Shown: positions 39,022-47,508 of the stretch, piece after piece
Layout of the letters: the number at the start of each line of letters is the position of its first letter
Numbering within the stretch: the stretch's first letter is position 1
Source: Vreelandella arcis
GTDB taxonomy: Bacteria > Pseudomonadota > Gammaproteobacteria > Pseudomonadales > Halomonadaceae
Length of the DNA: 64,000 nt
Direction: 5' to 3'
Assembly (NCBI RefSeq): GCF_900103865.1
Contig: NZ_FNII01000004.1
Location: 124,001 to 188,000, forward strand
Notes under the pieces: model-generated
Told to the model about the DNA's origin: nothing
The model's database searches: none
The model's input: only the letters and a program-made list of their open reading frames with translations
Made by a program: the position numbers and the translations under genes

Positions 39022-39051
39022 AAAAAAACCACTTTGCCGAAACAAAGTGGT
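39022..39051 (-). terminator. Rho-independent terminator of the sRNA
   Basis: Perfect stem ACCACTTTG/CAAAGTGGT with loop TTTCGG, followed by a run of seven T on the - strand. It also lies just after the PAP2 gene on the + strand and could end that transcript too (tail AATTTT). Confidence 0.85.
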
Positions 39052-39135
39052 AATTTTGCATCGTCGCCTTTCCTTGGCGTTGATGTTTAGCGCGTCCTTG
39101 CGCTAAATCGGAAAGTGCCGATTCCCTTGAAGACT
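39022..39135 (-). ncRNA. Rsm/CsrB-type regulatory small RNA (CsrA sponge)
   Basis: On the - strand the sequence folds as a chain of GGA-displaying hairpins. Hairpin loops: GCGC-AAGGAC-GCGC (39103-39090, extended by TTTA/TAAA) and CGCC-AAGGAAA-GGCG (39079-39065). A further AGGGA lies at 39127-39123 and an ATGGA at 39138-39135. The 3' end is an ideal terminator: nine-base stem ACCACTTTG/CAAAGTGGT then seven Ts. A TATAAT lies at 39147-39142. About 114 bases with several ANGGA motifs is what RsmY/RsmZ RNAs look like; these bind and remove the translation regulator CsrA/RsmA. The name is by structure only. Confidence 0.75.
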
Positions 39136-39141
39136 CCATTC

Positions 39142-39147
39142 ATTATA
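39142..39147 (-). promoter_or_regulatory. -10 element of the sRNA
   Basis: A perfect TATAAT seven bases before the expected first base of the RNA. At 17 bases further upstream stands ATAAAT, far from TTGACA, which fits a promoter needing an activator, as for GacA-controlled Rsm RNAs. One CTTACA half-site is present at 39339 but its partner is not clear. Confidence 0.6.
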
Positions 39148-39609
39148 GTGGCTTCCTGCCATCCATTTATCGAGACACTCGCCTGACGTGCTTGACTGAT
39201 TTATATTGCTATAACTTACCTTCTTGAAGGGTTGAGCGATTGCGCTTAACGGCACTGCTTGACTACTTTTTGACCTAAAAACATGACTTGCCCACAAGTG
39301 ATGGTGACGACAACCCTGTGGACAACTTAGATTCCCCCCTTACATTGCGCACACACCCTTAACTAAGCACGCATCGGGCCAATTCTAATTAAATACGTTA
39401 TTGCTAATTAAAAACAAATACTTATAAAATATATTGCCTATATGCTGGCTATTTTCTTGGCTCATAATTCTGTGTCTCAATGGCACATGCGACAAAATAG
39501 CATGGTGATATAGGCAAACAGGTTCATACTAGCGATGTCGCTAAATGGTTAACGTTTGCTAATCTAGTTATTACCCCATGACGGGGGATTCGCCTGAAAG
39601 GAGGCTTCT
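39148..39609. other. A+T-rich intergenic region upstream of the sRNA and the entericidin gene
   Basis: About 460 bases with no convincing protein gene, richer in A+T than the surroundings, particularly 39380-39460. It must hold the control elements of the sRNA (leftward) and the lipoprotein gene (rightward). No clean promoter pair for the latter was identified. Confidence 0.5.
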
Positions 39610-39741
39610 ATGAAACGCATGACGGCTCTTAGTATTATTTGCATTATCACCGTACTGCTCGTGAGCGGCTGCAATACCATTCGCGGTGCGGGTGAAGACA
39701 TCGAGCAAGGCGGAGAAGCCATCCAACAATCAGCGAGCTAA
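39610..39741 (+). CDS. Entericidin A/B-family small lipoprotein
   Basis: A 43-aa protein: signal with lipobox VSGC (Cys21) and the family tail NTIRGAGEDIEQGGEAIQ. AAGGAGG lies six bases before the ATG. Entericidins are tiny outer-membrane lipoproteins connected with stress and cell lysis in enterobacteria. Seven bases separate it from the esterase gene, so they may be co-transcribed. Confidence 0.85.
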   Translation: MKRMTALSIICIITVLLVSGCNTIRGAGEDIEQGGEAIQQSAS

Positions 39742-39748
39742 CGCCATT

Positions 39749-40297
39749 ATGCTGACGGTCTATTTATCACACGGTTTAGAAAGCGGGCCTGGGGCGCTGA
39801 AAATGCAGGCGTTAAAAGGCATCGTCGAAAAGCTCGACGACTGCGAGCCCGTGGTGATGGATTACCGTGGCCAACCCGAGCCGCAGCAACGCCTTCAGCA
39901 TCTGCTGACGACGCTGGCAGCTCGGGGCGATGACCCTGAACGCTGCGTGCTCGCCGGTTCCAGCCTGGGTGGCTGGTTAAGCGCAGCGGTCAGTTCACAG
40001 CAGCCCGTACTGGGCTGCTTTTTGTTGGCGCCCGCACTGGGGCTAGCGCATTACCCTGAAACCTCTCCCACCATTCAAGCCCGTTGCACGCACATTATTC
40101 ACGGCTGGCAGGATGAGGTGATTCCCCCTGGCCCGGTCATCGAACGAGCACAACGCCAACGCTTGTCGTTACGCATGGTAGACGACGACCATCGCCTTCA
40201 CGAAAGCCTGGATACCTTGCTCAGCGATTTCGAGACTTTTCTAACGCGCTGCAGCGCCTTGCTGCGAGCCAGCAACGTTGCTTGTGATCGCCGTTGA
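39749..40297 (+). CDS. YqiA/UPF0227-type alpha/beta hydrolase
   Basis: A 182-aa small esterase: HG in the oxyanion region (YLSHGLESGPG), nucleophile Ser in AGSSLGGW, Asp in HGWQDEVIP and His in DDDHRL. The ATG at 39749 gives the family length; the in-frame opening at 39686 lies in the entericidin gene. The substrate is unknown. Confidence 0.85.
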   Translation: MLTVYLSHGLESGPGALKMQALKGIVEKLDDCEPVVMDYRGQPEPQQRLQHLLTTLAARGDDPERCVLAGSSLGGWLSAAVSSQQPVLGCFLLAPALGLAHYPETSPTIQARCTHIIHGWQDEVIPPGPVIERAQRQRLSLRMVDDDHRLHESLDTLLSDFETFLTRCSALLRASNVACDRR

Positions 40298-40367
40298 GGC
40301 GAGCGTAAAAGTTAGACAAACGCGCTCCAAAGGTGTACAAACCATATACACACAGAGGAGAGCGTCC

Positions 40368-40544
40368 ATGTTTGGTCTTTTTAAGCGCGACCCCAAAAAG
40401 AAGCTACAGCAAGACTACGAACGTAAGCTACAAGCCGCTATGGAAGCATCACGTAATGGCGACATGCGGACTAACGCCACGCTCACGGAAGAAGCCGACG
40501 CCCTGCTGGCCGAGATAGAACGCCTCAAGAGCGAAGGCAAATAA
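40368..40544 (+). CDS. DUF6435-family small protein
   Basis: A 58-aa protein starting MFGLFKRDPKKKLQQDYERKL, the signature of the DUF6435 family, with a helical, charged remainder. GGAG precedes the ATG. The family has no known role. Upstream in-frame codons from 40278 read through the end of the esterase gene and are not likely part of it. Confidence 0.8.
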   Translation: MFGLFKRDPKKKLQQDYERKLQAAMEASRNGDMRTNATLTEEADALLAEIERLKSEGK

Positions 40545-40568
40545 CACGGCTTGTGTTGCGCAGCCCGA

Positions 40569-41996
40569 CTACTCGTCCGCCAGTGCGGGCAGCAACGTTT
40601 TGAGTTTACGCGTTAACGTATTGCGCCCCCACCCGAGCAGCTCGGCGGCTTCGCCTTTACGGCCACCGGTATGCTTAAGGGCGGTTTCAATTAAAATCCG
40701 CTCGAAATCCGGCACTGCTTCTTCCAACAGATGCGTATGGCCTTCCGCCAGTGCGTGGTCTGCCCAATCGCGAAACGCACTGCGCCAATCACCGTGGGTG
40801 CTGGCTTCTGACGCGCTCGACGAGCGCAATTCCAGCGGCAAGTCTTCGACCAAGACTTCGCGCCCCGAGGCCATCACGGTTAGCCAACGGCAGATGTTTT
40901 CCAACTGACGTACGTTGCCAGGCCAGGGCAACTGCGTTAAATGGGCTTCCGCCTCAGGGGTTAATACTTTGATATCGGTGGACAGCTCTTTGGCCGCTTC
41001 CGCAAGGAAATGCCGCGTCAAGCGGGGAATATCTTCACGCCGCTCAGCCAGCTTGGGCAAATGAATGCGGATGACGTTAAGGCGGTGGAACAAATCTTCC
41101 CGGAAGCGCCCGTCGTCCACCAGCGACTCAAGGTTCTGGTGGGTAGCCGCGATAATGCGCACATCAACTTTCGTTGGCATATGCCCACCCACGCGGTAAA
41201 ACTCACCGTCAGCCAGCACACGCAGTAAGCGCGTTTGTGTTTCGGCGGGCATATCGCCAATCTCATCCAGAAACAGCGTGCCGCCATTGGCTTGCTCAAA
41301 ACGCCCTTGGCGCTGCGACGTCGCGCCGGTAAACGCGCCTTTTTCGTGGCCGAACAGTTCGGATTCGATCAAATCACGCGGAATCGCCGCCATGTTCAAG
41401 GCGATGAACGGCTTGCCCTGGCGCGGGCTGTGCTGGTGTAGCGCTTCGGCAACCCGCTCTTTACCGGTGCCTGATTCGCCGTTAATCAGCACGGTAATGT
41501 GCGAGTGGGAAAGCCGCCCAATCGCCCGAAACACCTCCTGCATGGCGGGGGCTTCGCCGATAATTTCCGCATTGAGCCCTTCCGGCACCGTCACCGGACG
41601 CTGGCGTTCGCGGGCATGGGCCACCGCGCGGCGTACCAGGGCCAACGCCTCATCCACGTCAAACGGCTTGGGTAAATACTCAAAGGCGCCGCCTTGATAG
41701 GAGGCCACCGCACTGTCTAAATCGGAGTGCGCGGTCATCACGATCACCGGCAAATCGGGGTGCGCCTCGCGTATCCGGGCCATTAAATCCAGGCCATCGA
41801 TCCCCGGCATGCGAATATCGGTGACCAGCACATCCGGCGGGCTTTCCAGCAAGCGGTCAAGCACCGTGTCGGCACGTTCGATGCATTCAACGTCGAGATC
41901 GGGTTGCGCCAGTGCACGTTCAAGCACCCAGCGAATCGCACGGTCATCGTCAACAATGACAACCCGCGCAACATCATTACGGCCAGACTCAGTCAT
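40569..41996 (-). CDS. glnG: Nitrogen regulator NtrC
   Basis: A 475-aa sigma-54 activator: receiver domain (about 8-120, phospho-acceptor Asp in VLVTDIRMPG), AAA+ domain with GESGTGKE and the sigma-54-contacting GAFTGA loop, and a C-terminal Fis-type helix-turn-helix (KGEAAELLGWGRNTLTRKL). Phosphorylated NtrC turns on glnA and other nitrogen genes. It overlaps ntrB by eight bases. NtrC sites were found ahead of ntrB and glnA in this window. Confidence 0.95.
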   Translation of the reverse strand: MTESGRNDVARVVIVDDDRAIRWVLERALAQPDLDVECIERADTVLDRLLESPPDVLVTDIRMPGIDGLDLMARIREAHPDLPVIVMTAHSDLDSAVASYQGGAFEYLPKPFDVDEALALVRRAVAHARERQRPVTVPEGLNAEIIGEAPAMQEVFRAIGRLSHSHITVLINGESGTGKERVAEALHQHSPRQGKPFIALNMAAIPRDLIESELFGHEKGAFTGATSQRQGRFEQANGGTLFLDEIGDMPAETQTRLLRVLADGEFYRVGGHMPTKVDVRIIAATHQNLESLVDDGRFREDLFHRLNVIRIHLPKLAERREDIPRLTRHFLAEAAKELSTDIKVLTPEAEAHLTQLPWPGNVRQLENICRWLTVMASGREVLVEDLPLELRSSSASEASTHGDWRSAFRDWADHALAEGHTHLLEEAVPDFERILIETALKHTGGRKGEAAELLGWGRNTLTRKLKTLLPALADE

Positions 41997-43065
41997 GACG
42001 CTTCTCCAACGGAATCAATAGACGAAATTCGGTGTGTCCTGGGCGTGAGTCGCATTCGATCAATCCTTGATGTTGGTGCAAAATCGATTGGGCAATGGAC
42101 AGGCCGAGCCCGCTACCTTCAGCGCGGCCCGACACCATTGGGTAAAACAGGGTTTCTTGCAGCGTATTGGGAATACCCGGGCCGTTATCGATAACGTCCA
42201 CTTCGCTAACCAGACGGTGCCGCTCGGCCCCCAAGGTAAATTGACGCCGCGCACGGGTGCGCAACACGAGCGTCGCATGCGGTGTCTGGGCATCGTTCAT
42301 CGCCTGCACCGCATTGCGTGCCACGTTCAACACCGCTTGGATCATTTGCGATTCATCGCCGGATAACTCCGGCAGGCTGGGGTCGTAATCGCGCTGGATA
42401 TCCACGTTGGGGTGCTCGGCGATCAACAATGAGCGCACGCGCTCGAGTACTTTATGAATGTTGACCGGCTCGTGCTTGACGATGTAGTTGGGCCCCAGCA
42501 TCGAATCCACCATATCGCGCAGCCGGTCGACCTCTTCGACGATGATGTGGGTGTATTCACGCAGCGCCGGGTTATCCAAATCGCGCTCGAGCAGCTGCGC
42601 TGCGCCACGAATACCGCCCAACGGATTTTTCACTTCGTGGGCCAGCCCCCGGGCCAGTACTTTGATGGTTTCTTGGCGGGTGGTCAGCGCTTCTTCGCGG
42701 GAGATTTGCATCAGCCGGTCACGGGGCTCAATTTCCAGCAATAGCTCCGTAGCGGAAAGCGGTGTGACCGTGTAATCCACGGTGAGCGGGACGCTATTCA
42801 GCGGGGTAATGCGAGCCTCGCGTTGGGTAAAGGGATGAAACGCATCACGGGCTTTGGCCAGTACGCCGTCAATGCTTTCATCGCCGCCTAACATGGTATT
42901 CAGGCCGATGCCCTGCACGCGGCTCAGGCTGACGGCCAACAACGCCTCAGCGGCGGGGTTCATCCAGCGCACGTTGAGTTGGCCATCCAGCAGAAGCACC
43001 GCCGTGGTGAGATGTTCTAGTAATCGCTGGTGCATCGTGGTGTCTTGCAAAGTCGCCTCGTCCAT
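41989..43065 (-). CDS. glnL: Nitrogen sensor kinase NtrB
   Basis: A 358-aa cytosolic histidine kinase: PAS domain (about 15-115), H-box ARGLAHEVKNPLGGIRGAAQ with the phospho-accepting His, N-box NVARNAVQAM and G-boxes DNGPGIP and GSGLGLSI. It is controlled by PII and phosphorylates or dephosphorylates NtrC. It stands 177 bases after the DUF4124 gene with an NtrC-like site between. Confidence 0.94.
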   Translation of the reverse strand: MDEATLQDTTMHQRLLEHLTTAVLLLDGQLNVRWMNPAAEALLAVSLSRVQGIGLNTMLGGDESIDGVLAKARDAFHPFTQREARITPLNSVPLTVDYTVTPLSATELLLEIEPRDRLMQISREEALTTRQETIKVLARGLAHEVKNPLGGIRGAAQLLERDLDNPALREYTHIIVEEVDRLRDMVDSMLGPNYIVKHEPVNIHKVLERVRSLLIAEHPNVDIQRDYDPSLPELSGDESQMIQAVLNVARNAVQAMNDAQTPHATLVLRTRARRQFTLGAERHRLVSEVDVIDNGPGIPNTLQETLFYPMVSGRAEGSGLGLSIAQSILHQHQGLIECDSRPGHTEFRLLIPLEKRHD

Positions 43066-43219
43066 TACCGTGAATTCAGCCTGCCGCTGGGAAGATGTAG
43101 AGGGAACTGCAAAAAGCGCGCCAAATATGCCACTACGCTGATAAGCACGGCATTTGCACCGTATGGCGATGCAAGATGGACTGTTTTAGCGCACAGCCGC
43201 TCCCTCGTCGATTGCTCTA

Positions 43220-43236
43220 TGCACCATAATGGCGCA
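43220..43236. promoter_or_regulatory. NtrC-binding site ahead of ntrBC
   Basis: TGCACCATAATGGCGCA agrees with the NtrC consensus TGCACC-N4-TGGTGCA in all but one base outside the spacer. It sits between DUF4124 and ntrB, about 155 bases before the ntrB start, as expected for autoregulation. Confidence 0.65.
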
Positions 43237-43242
43237 TAGGTG

Positions 43243-43767
43243 CTAATCGTTCACCACGATCGTCACAGGCGTGGTGCGATGCTGTCGCCGCCCCTGGCTA
43301 TCCAATAACACTGCCTGGAGTTGATGCCGCCCAGCGGGCAAATTCGACAGCCAGAAAACATCACTGTGCAGCGCCGATTGGCTAAGCTCGCCATTAACGC
43401 GTAGCTGCACCCGATGGTCATCGCGCAAGCGAGGCACGATACGCAGCTCCACTGGCGTGGCGGCCCCCACTTCAGCACCCGCGCTGGGCGAGTGAATCTG
43501 AAAGCGGTCGTAGGGCATAAAGGGCTGGCCCGGCGAGGCCGACGCTGGGCGGGTGGGCGTACTGGCCCGCTGGTCGGGTAACCCAGGTAGCGGCGCCAGC
43601 TTCAGCGCTTCGCCGCCGTCACGGGGGTTATCGGTGAAAGTCACATTGCCGTTGTCGTCAACCACCCGATAGACCGTTGAAGCGTTGGCTCCGACCGCCA
43701 CCGCACTGACTAGCAAACCGAGCCCTAAGCCCCGCCATATTCGCCGCGTTAGCCCCTTACACAACAT
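43243..43767 (-). CDS. DUF4124 exported protein
   Basis: A 174-aa protein with a signal peptide (about 1-30) and the DUF4124 motif YRVVDDNGNVTFTDNPR (about 33-49), followed by a linker and an Ig-like C-terminal part (VELRIVPRLRDDHRVQLRVNG...). The same gene often stands between glnA and ntrB in gammaproteobacteria. Its function is unknown; a cell-envelope role is likely. Confidence 0.85.
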   Translation of the reverse strand: MLCKGLTRRIWRGLGLGLLVSAVAVGANASTVYRVVDDNGNVTFTDNPRDGGEALKLAPLPGLPDQRASTPTRPASASPGQPFMPYDRFQIHSPSAGAEVGAATPVELRIVPRLRDDHRVQLRVNGELSQSALHSDVFWLSNLPAGRHQLQAVLLDSQGRRQHRTTPVTIVVND

Positions 43768-43783
43768 GCTCTCCCCCTAAACT

Positions 43784-43808
43784 AAAAAACCCCGCCGTAG
43801 CGGGGTTT
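43784..43808 (-). terminator. Terminator of glnA
   Basis: Perfect nine-base stem AAACCCCGC/GCGGGGTTT with a four-base loop, followed on the - strand by a run of six T. It lies 28 bases after the glnA stop. Confidence 0.9.
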
Positions 43809-43835
43809 GAGCTTATCATCACCGCAACGGTGTGA

Positions 43836-45242
43836 TTAGCAGCTGTAGTACATATCAAACTCGACGGGGTGCGTGGTCATGCGGATACGCTCCACGTCTT
43901 CCATCTTGAGTTCGATATAAGCATCAATCATATCGTCGGTGAACACGCCACCTTCGGTCAAGAAAGCGCGGTCAGCATCGAGGGCTTCCAAGGCTTGATC
44001 CAGGCTGCTCGCAACGGTCGGTACCGACTTGCCTTCTTCCGGCGGCAGGTCGTACAGGTTCTTGTCCATGGCATCGCCAGGGTGGATCTTGTTCTTGATA
44101 CCGTCGATACCCGCCATCAGCATTGCCGCAAAGCACAGGTACGGGTTGGCGGTCGGATCGGGGAAGCGAAGCTCGACGCGCTTGCCTTTAGGGCTGGCGG
44201 TATACGGAATACGAATGGAAGCGGAACGGTTGCGGGCGCTGTAGGCCAGCATGACCGGCGCTTCAAAACCCGGTACCAGACGCTTGTACGAGTTGGTCGA
44301 GGCGTTGGTAAAGGCGTTCAGCGCACGAGCGTGCTTGATGATACCGCCGATGTAGTACAGCGCCATTTCTGACAGGCCCGCGTACTCGTCACCCGCGAAC
44401 TGGTTGTTACCGTCTTTCCAGAACGACTGGTGAACGTGCATGCCCGAGCCGTTATCGCCTACCAGCGGCTTCGGCATGAAAGTCGCCGTTTTACCGTACG
44501 CGTGTGCCACGTTGTGGATCACGTACTTCATTTCCTGCACTTCGTCAGCTTTCTTCACCAGCGTATTAAATTTAACGCCAATTTCGTTCTGGCCGGCGTT
44601 GGATACTTCGTGGTGGTGAACTTCTACCGACTGGCCGATGGCTTCCAAGGTGTTACACATGGCACCGCGGATATCGTGGAAGCTGTCGACCGGCGGAACC
44701 GGGAAGTAGCCGCCTTTCACGCGCGGACGGTGGCCTAAGTTGCCGCCTTCGACCTGGCTGTCTGTGGCCCATGCACCTTCTTCAGAGGTGATTTTGTACA
44801 TGGCACCTTGGATATCGGCTTTCCAGTGCACTTCGTCAAAGATGAAGAACTCAGGCTCTGGACCGAAGAAGGCCGTGTCGCCAAGACCGGTTGACTGCAG
44901 GTAAGACTCAGCACGCTTAGCGATGGAGCGCGGATCACGATCATAACCCTGCATGGTCGCCGGCTCGATGATGTCACAACGCAGAACCAGGGTAGCGTCT
45001 TCAGTGAACGGGTCGAGGTAGGCAGAGCCGTCTTCCGGACGCAGAATCATGTCGGATTCGTTGATGCCTTTCCAGCCGTTGATGGATGAACCATCGAACA
45101 TCTGGCCGTTTTCGAAAAATTCCTCGTCCACATCGCGAGCAGGCACGGTGACGTGCTGCTCTTTACCGCGGGTGTCGGTAAAACGTAGGTCTACCCATTT
45201 AACATCATGCTCTTCGATTAGCGCGAGAGTCTTGGCTGACAT
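43836..45242 (-). CDS. glnA: Glutamine synthetase, type I
   Basis: A 468-aa GSI-beta enzyme making glutamine from glutamate and ammonia. Typical blocks are visible: FDGSSINGW, the ATP site [11 protein letters not shown], and [11 protein letters not shown]. The adenylylation loop [10 protein letters not shown] holds the regulated Tyr near residue 397. GGAGG stands five bases before the ATG. Upstream are a sigma-54-type promoter and NtrC sites; downstream a strong terminator. Confidence 0.96.
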   Translation of the reverse strand: MSAKTLALIEEHDVKWVDLRFTDTRGKEQHVTVPARDVDEEFFENGQMFDGSSINGWKGINESDMILRPEDGSAYLDPFTEDATLVLRCDIIEPATMQGYDRDPRSIAKRAESYLQSTGLGDTAFFGPEPEFFIFDEVHWKADIQGAMYKITSEEGAWATDSQVEGGNLGHRPRVKGGYFPVPPVDSFHDIRGAMCNTLEAIGQSVEVHHHEVSNAGQNEIGVKFNTLVKKADEVQEMKYVIHNVAHAYGKTATFMPKPLVGDNGSGMHVHQSFWKDGNNQFAGDEYAGLSEMALYYIGGIIKHARALNAFTNASTNSYKRLVPGFEAPVMLAYSARNRSASIRIPYTASPKGKRVELRFPDPTANPYLCFAAMLMAGIDGIKNKIHPGDAMDKNLYDLPPEEGKSVPTVASSLDQALEALDADRAFLTEGGVFTDDMIDAYIELKMEDVERIRMTTHPVEFDMYYSC

Positions 45243-45461
45243 AGTGTCCTCCGGTATGAGCGTGGCTTAAAGCTAATGACAGTAAGCTACCGATAAATGT
45301 TGTTCGACATAACGCGTGCATCATGGCACGCCTGCCTTGCTTATTCACTCAACGTTTGTTCGTTGCAATTAACAGAACGCCTAGCGATAACGAAACCGGC
45401 TAATGTTGTAGCACGCCTTAAGGCGTTTTGCCTATGACCGGCTAGCCGCTGTTAATAACAA

Positions 45462-45477
45462 TGCAGGTTGCGTGCCA
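45462..45477 (-). promoter_or_regulatory. Sigma-54 promoter of glnA
   Basis: On the - strand TGGCAC-GCAAC-CTGCA matches the -24/-12 consensus TGGCAC-N5-TTGCA with one change. It lies about 220 bases before the glnA start, leaving a long leader. Confidence 0.65.
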
Positions 45478-45481
45478 TTTC

Positions 45482-45655
45482 TGCACCAATATGGCCTTAA
45501 AAAATCGCAAATATTTGTTTTTTATCAGTTTTAAAATTCGCCGCTGTGCTTCCTCATGTGGCATAAAGCGATAAATCTGACGCCACACGCGCCGCACAGC
45601 CTGAAAATGCACCAGCATGGAACAAAGACAAGCCAATTTGCACAAAAACGGTGCA
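45482..45655. promoter_or_regulatory. NtrC enhancer sites of glnA
   Basis: Three NtrC-like words: TGCACCAATATGGCC (45482), TGCACCAGCATGGAAC (45608) and TGCACAAAAACGGTGCA (45639-45655), all with the TGCAC-N5-TGG spacing. The last two are 130-180 bases upstream of the sigma-54 promoter, the normal distance for looping. Confidence 0.65.
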
Positions 45656-45784
45656 TAGACAGGACTGCCTATAAACAACATGCTTAATTAGCTTGCGCAA
45701 CAAGCAATAGATACTATATTAAACTTTTCAACACAATAAGTTACAATAGACAATAACCGAACACATTTGGCCGGAGGGTCACCC

Positions 45785-46360
45785 ATGAAGTCGGTCTGTT
45801 TTATTGTTGATGCCTACGTAACGGGTGCCCAACTGCCTCGCCACCTCCACGCCATTTACCACGCCTCGACGGATCATCCCGCTTGTACGCTACGGGTCAC
45901 CAGCCTGGAGAAAGACAACCGCTTAGCGCTTATAGTGCAGCGTTTCGATGCACTCTGCATTCCTCAACCTGCCCTGGCATTAGGCGCGCGACTAAACCAT
46001 GCCGCCGCTGCCAGCCAAGCCGAATGGTTGATTTTTGCGCTACACGCCACGTCCTTACCGGTGCCCTTATGGCAAGCGCTATTCCCGCTGCTGGATAGCT
46101 ATGCGGTGGATGCCGTAGCGCTCGGGTCGAGCGAACCCACCCTGCCAACGCGCTTACTGCAACGCTTTTTATCCTCGGCACTACACACACCACCTTATAT
46201 AGCGGTGCGACGTACCTGGCTGGAGCGTCTGGGCGGCTTCGACCCCGAGCTCGACCAAGCCGCGCTACACGACTTCTTGCAGCGTTTGCACGCCTGCCCC
46301 ACCCGCATCCACACCTTCAATCCTGAAGACACAACCGCTATACCGGGACACATTGCCTAA
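45785..46360 (+). CDS. Short GT-A glycosyltransferase-like protein
   Basis: A 191-aa protein. The start (SVCFIVDAYVTGAQLPRHLHAIY), LGARLNHAAAASQAEWLIFA and VRRTWLERLGGFDPEL resemble GT2-like TIGR04283-type transferases, but the DxD metal motif is not obvious, so it may be catalytically weak or non-enzymatic. GGAGGG lies seven bases before the ATG. Its end overlaps the convergent acyltransferase gene by four bases. Confidence 0.6.
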   Translation: MKSVCFIVDAYVTGAQLPRHLHAIYHASTDHPACTLRVTSLEKDNRLALIVQRFDALCIPQPALALGARLNHAAAASQAEWLIFALHATSLPVPLWQALFPLLDSYAVDAVALGSSEPTLPTRLLQRFLSSALHTPPYIAVRRTWLERLGGFDPELDQAALHDFLQRLHACPTRIHTFNPEDTTAIPGHIA

Positions 46361-47391
46361 CGGAGAGCCACGTGCAGCTGTTTCCCAAACATCATGGCGC
46401 CGACTCTAGACATGTTCACCACGTTGCTTAATAGGATACAGCCCACCATGCTCACCACCGCAAGAATCAGGGCATACAACGAGATGGGCAGCGCTAAAGG
46501 TGCAATCAGTAAATCGGTAACAATGAAAAACATCGGGTGCGCCAAATAAATATTGAACGAATACACATTGATTTGGCGCACCCAATTTGGCGCGACATAG
46601 CCTTTAAGTTGCCGTGTCGCGCAAAGCGTGAAGAGTACAAAGAACGGGATCACCCACACCTCTTTTGAGGTGAACTCTGGTAAACCTGCCAGCGTTGCCA
46701 AACAAATCCCCACCATAAAAACACCCAGGCAGGCCGGGTGGGCCAGGTATTTCATCCATTTCGGTCGCTGCGCTTTAACGCCTTGCGGTGCCAGGGGATA
46801 GTAACGCACCAGCACTAACGCCAGAAAAAACAGATACAGCCAGCCAAGTGGGGCTATCCATAACAGATAACCGGGCGGATCCACCCCCAGCCAATAGGCC
46901 GTTCCCCAGTAGCTCATGCTGATCAAACAGGCCAGCCAAAACCAAGGCACCGGGTTGAGCCGCCAAAGGCGCCAGCGGGTAAACAACCAATAGCCCACGT
47001 AAAACTGCATGGCGATAATCAGGAAGTAACCGTGCCAGCCTGCATAAACAAAATAATGGAGCGCATTGGCCCAGAAATTGACCGGCTCGCCCTCCGCCCA
47101 CGCCGTCACCCACTGTGCGGTTGAATAGATAAATCCATAGACGAAATACGGCAGCATGACGTACTTCACGCGCTGAGCAAGAAACCCCTCGGGTACCGCT
47201 TTATCGTAACGAACGGCAAACACAAACACCGCGATAAACAAGAAAATCGGCGTCCCCAGCACCAGCGGAATGCGCATAAAATCGGTGACCAGATTGTCTA
47301 CATAGTTATTCACTCGATCCAATAAGTGGAATAAAAAAACGGCGATGCAGCCGTACGCTCTCAACCAAAAGATCTCTTCCACTTTCTGCAT
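46357..47391 (-). CDS. Acyltransferase-3 family membrane protein
   Basis: A 344-aa integral membrane protein with about ten helices. The N-terminus WLRAYGCIAVFLFHLLDR contains the arginine and histidine of the acyltransferase-3 family, which adds acetyl or other acyl groups to surface sugars or lipids. The target is unknown. It faces the glycosyltransferase-like gene. Confidence 0.85.
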   Translation of the reverse strand: MQKVEEIFWLRAYGCIAVFLFHLLDRVNNYVDNLVTDFMRIPLVLGTPIFLFIAVFVFAVRYDKAVPEGFLAQRVKYVMLPYFVYGFIYSTAQWVTAWAEGEPVNFWANALHYFVYAGWHGYFLIIAMQFYVGYWLFTRWRLWRLNPVPWFWLACLISMSYWGTAYWLGVDPPGYLLWIAPLGWLYLFFLALVLVRYYPLAPQGVKAQRPKWMKYLAHPACLGVFMVGICLATLAGLPEFTSKEVWVIPFFVLFTLCATRQLKGYVAPNWVRQINVYSFNIYLAHPMFFIVTDLLIAPLALPISLYALILAVVSMVGCILLSNVVNMSRVGAMMFGKQLHVALR

Positions 47392-47508
47392 TAGGATTCC
47401 CGTCCGAATCGATTGCGCTACGCTTAGAGCATGAGCGCGCTGAACATCCTTTGCCGTGCGCTGTCCGACCGCACCAATAGACGATAATTCCCAGCAGACG
47501 AGGTGCTA

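Larger units (their letters stand above)
45243..45784. other. glnA control region (no protein gene supported)
   Basis: A 542-base gap between glnA (-) and the glycosyltransferase-like gene (+). It holds the glnA leader, sigma-54 promoter and NtrC enhancer. The A+T-rich part 45680-45770 probably holds the promoter of the + strand gene. Confidence 0.6.

Noticed and set aside
39103-39297. A 64-aa - strand frame
   Set aside because: It overlaps the promoter and 5' end of the sRNA and has no support.
43155-43171. Another NtrC-like word TGCACCGTATGGCG
   Set aside because: The gap between TGCACC and TGG is three instead of four bases, so it does not fit the site; only the 43220 site is kept.
45442-45681. 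A 79-aa - strand frame upstream of glnA
   Set aside because: It covers the sigma-54 promoter and NtrC sites, lacks a ribosome-binding site and resembles no family.
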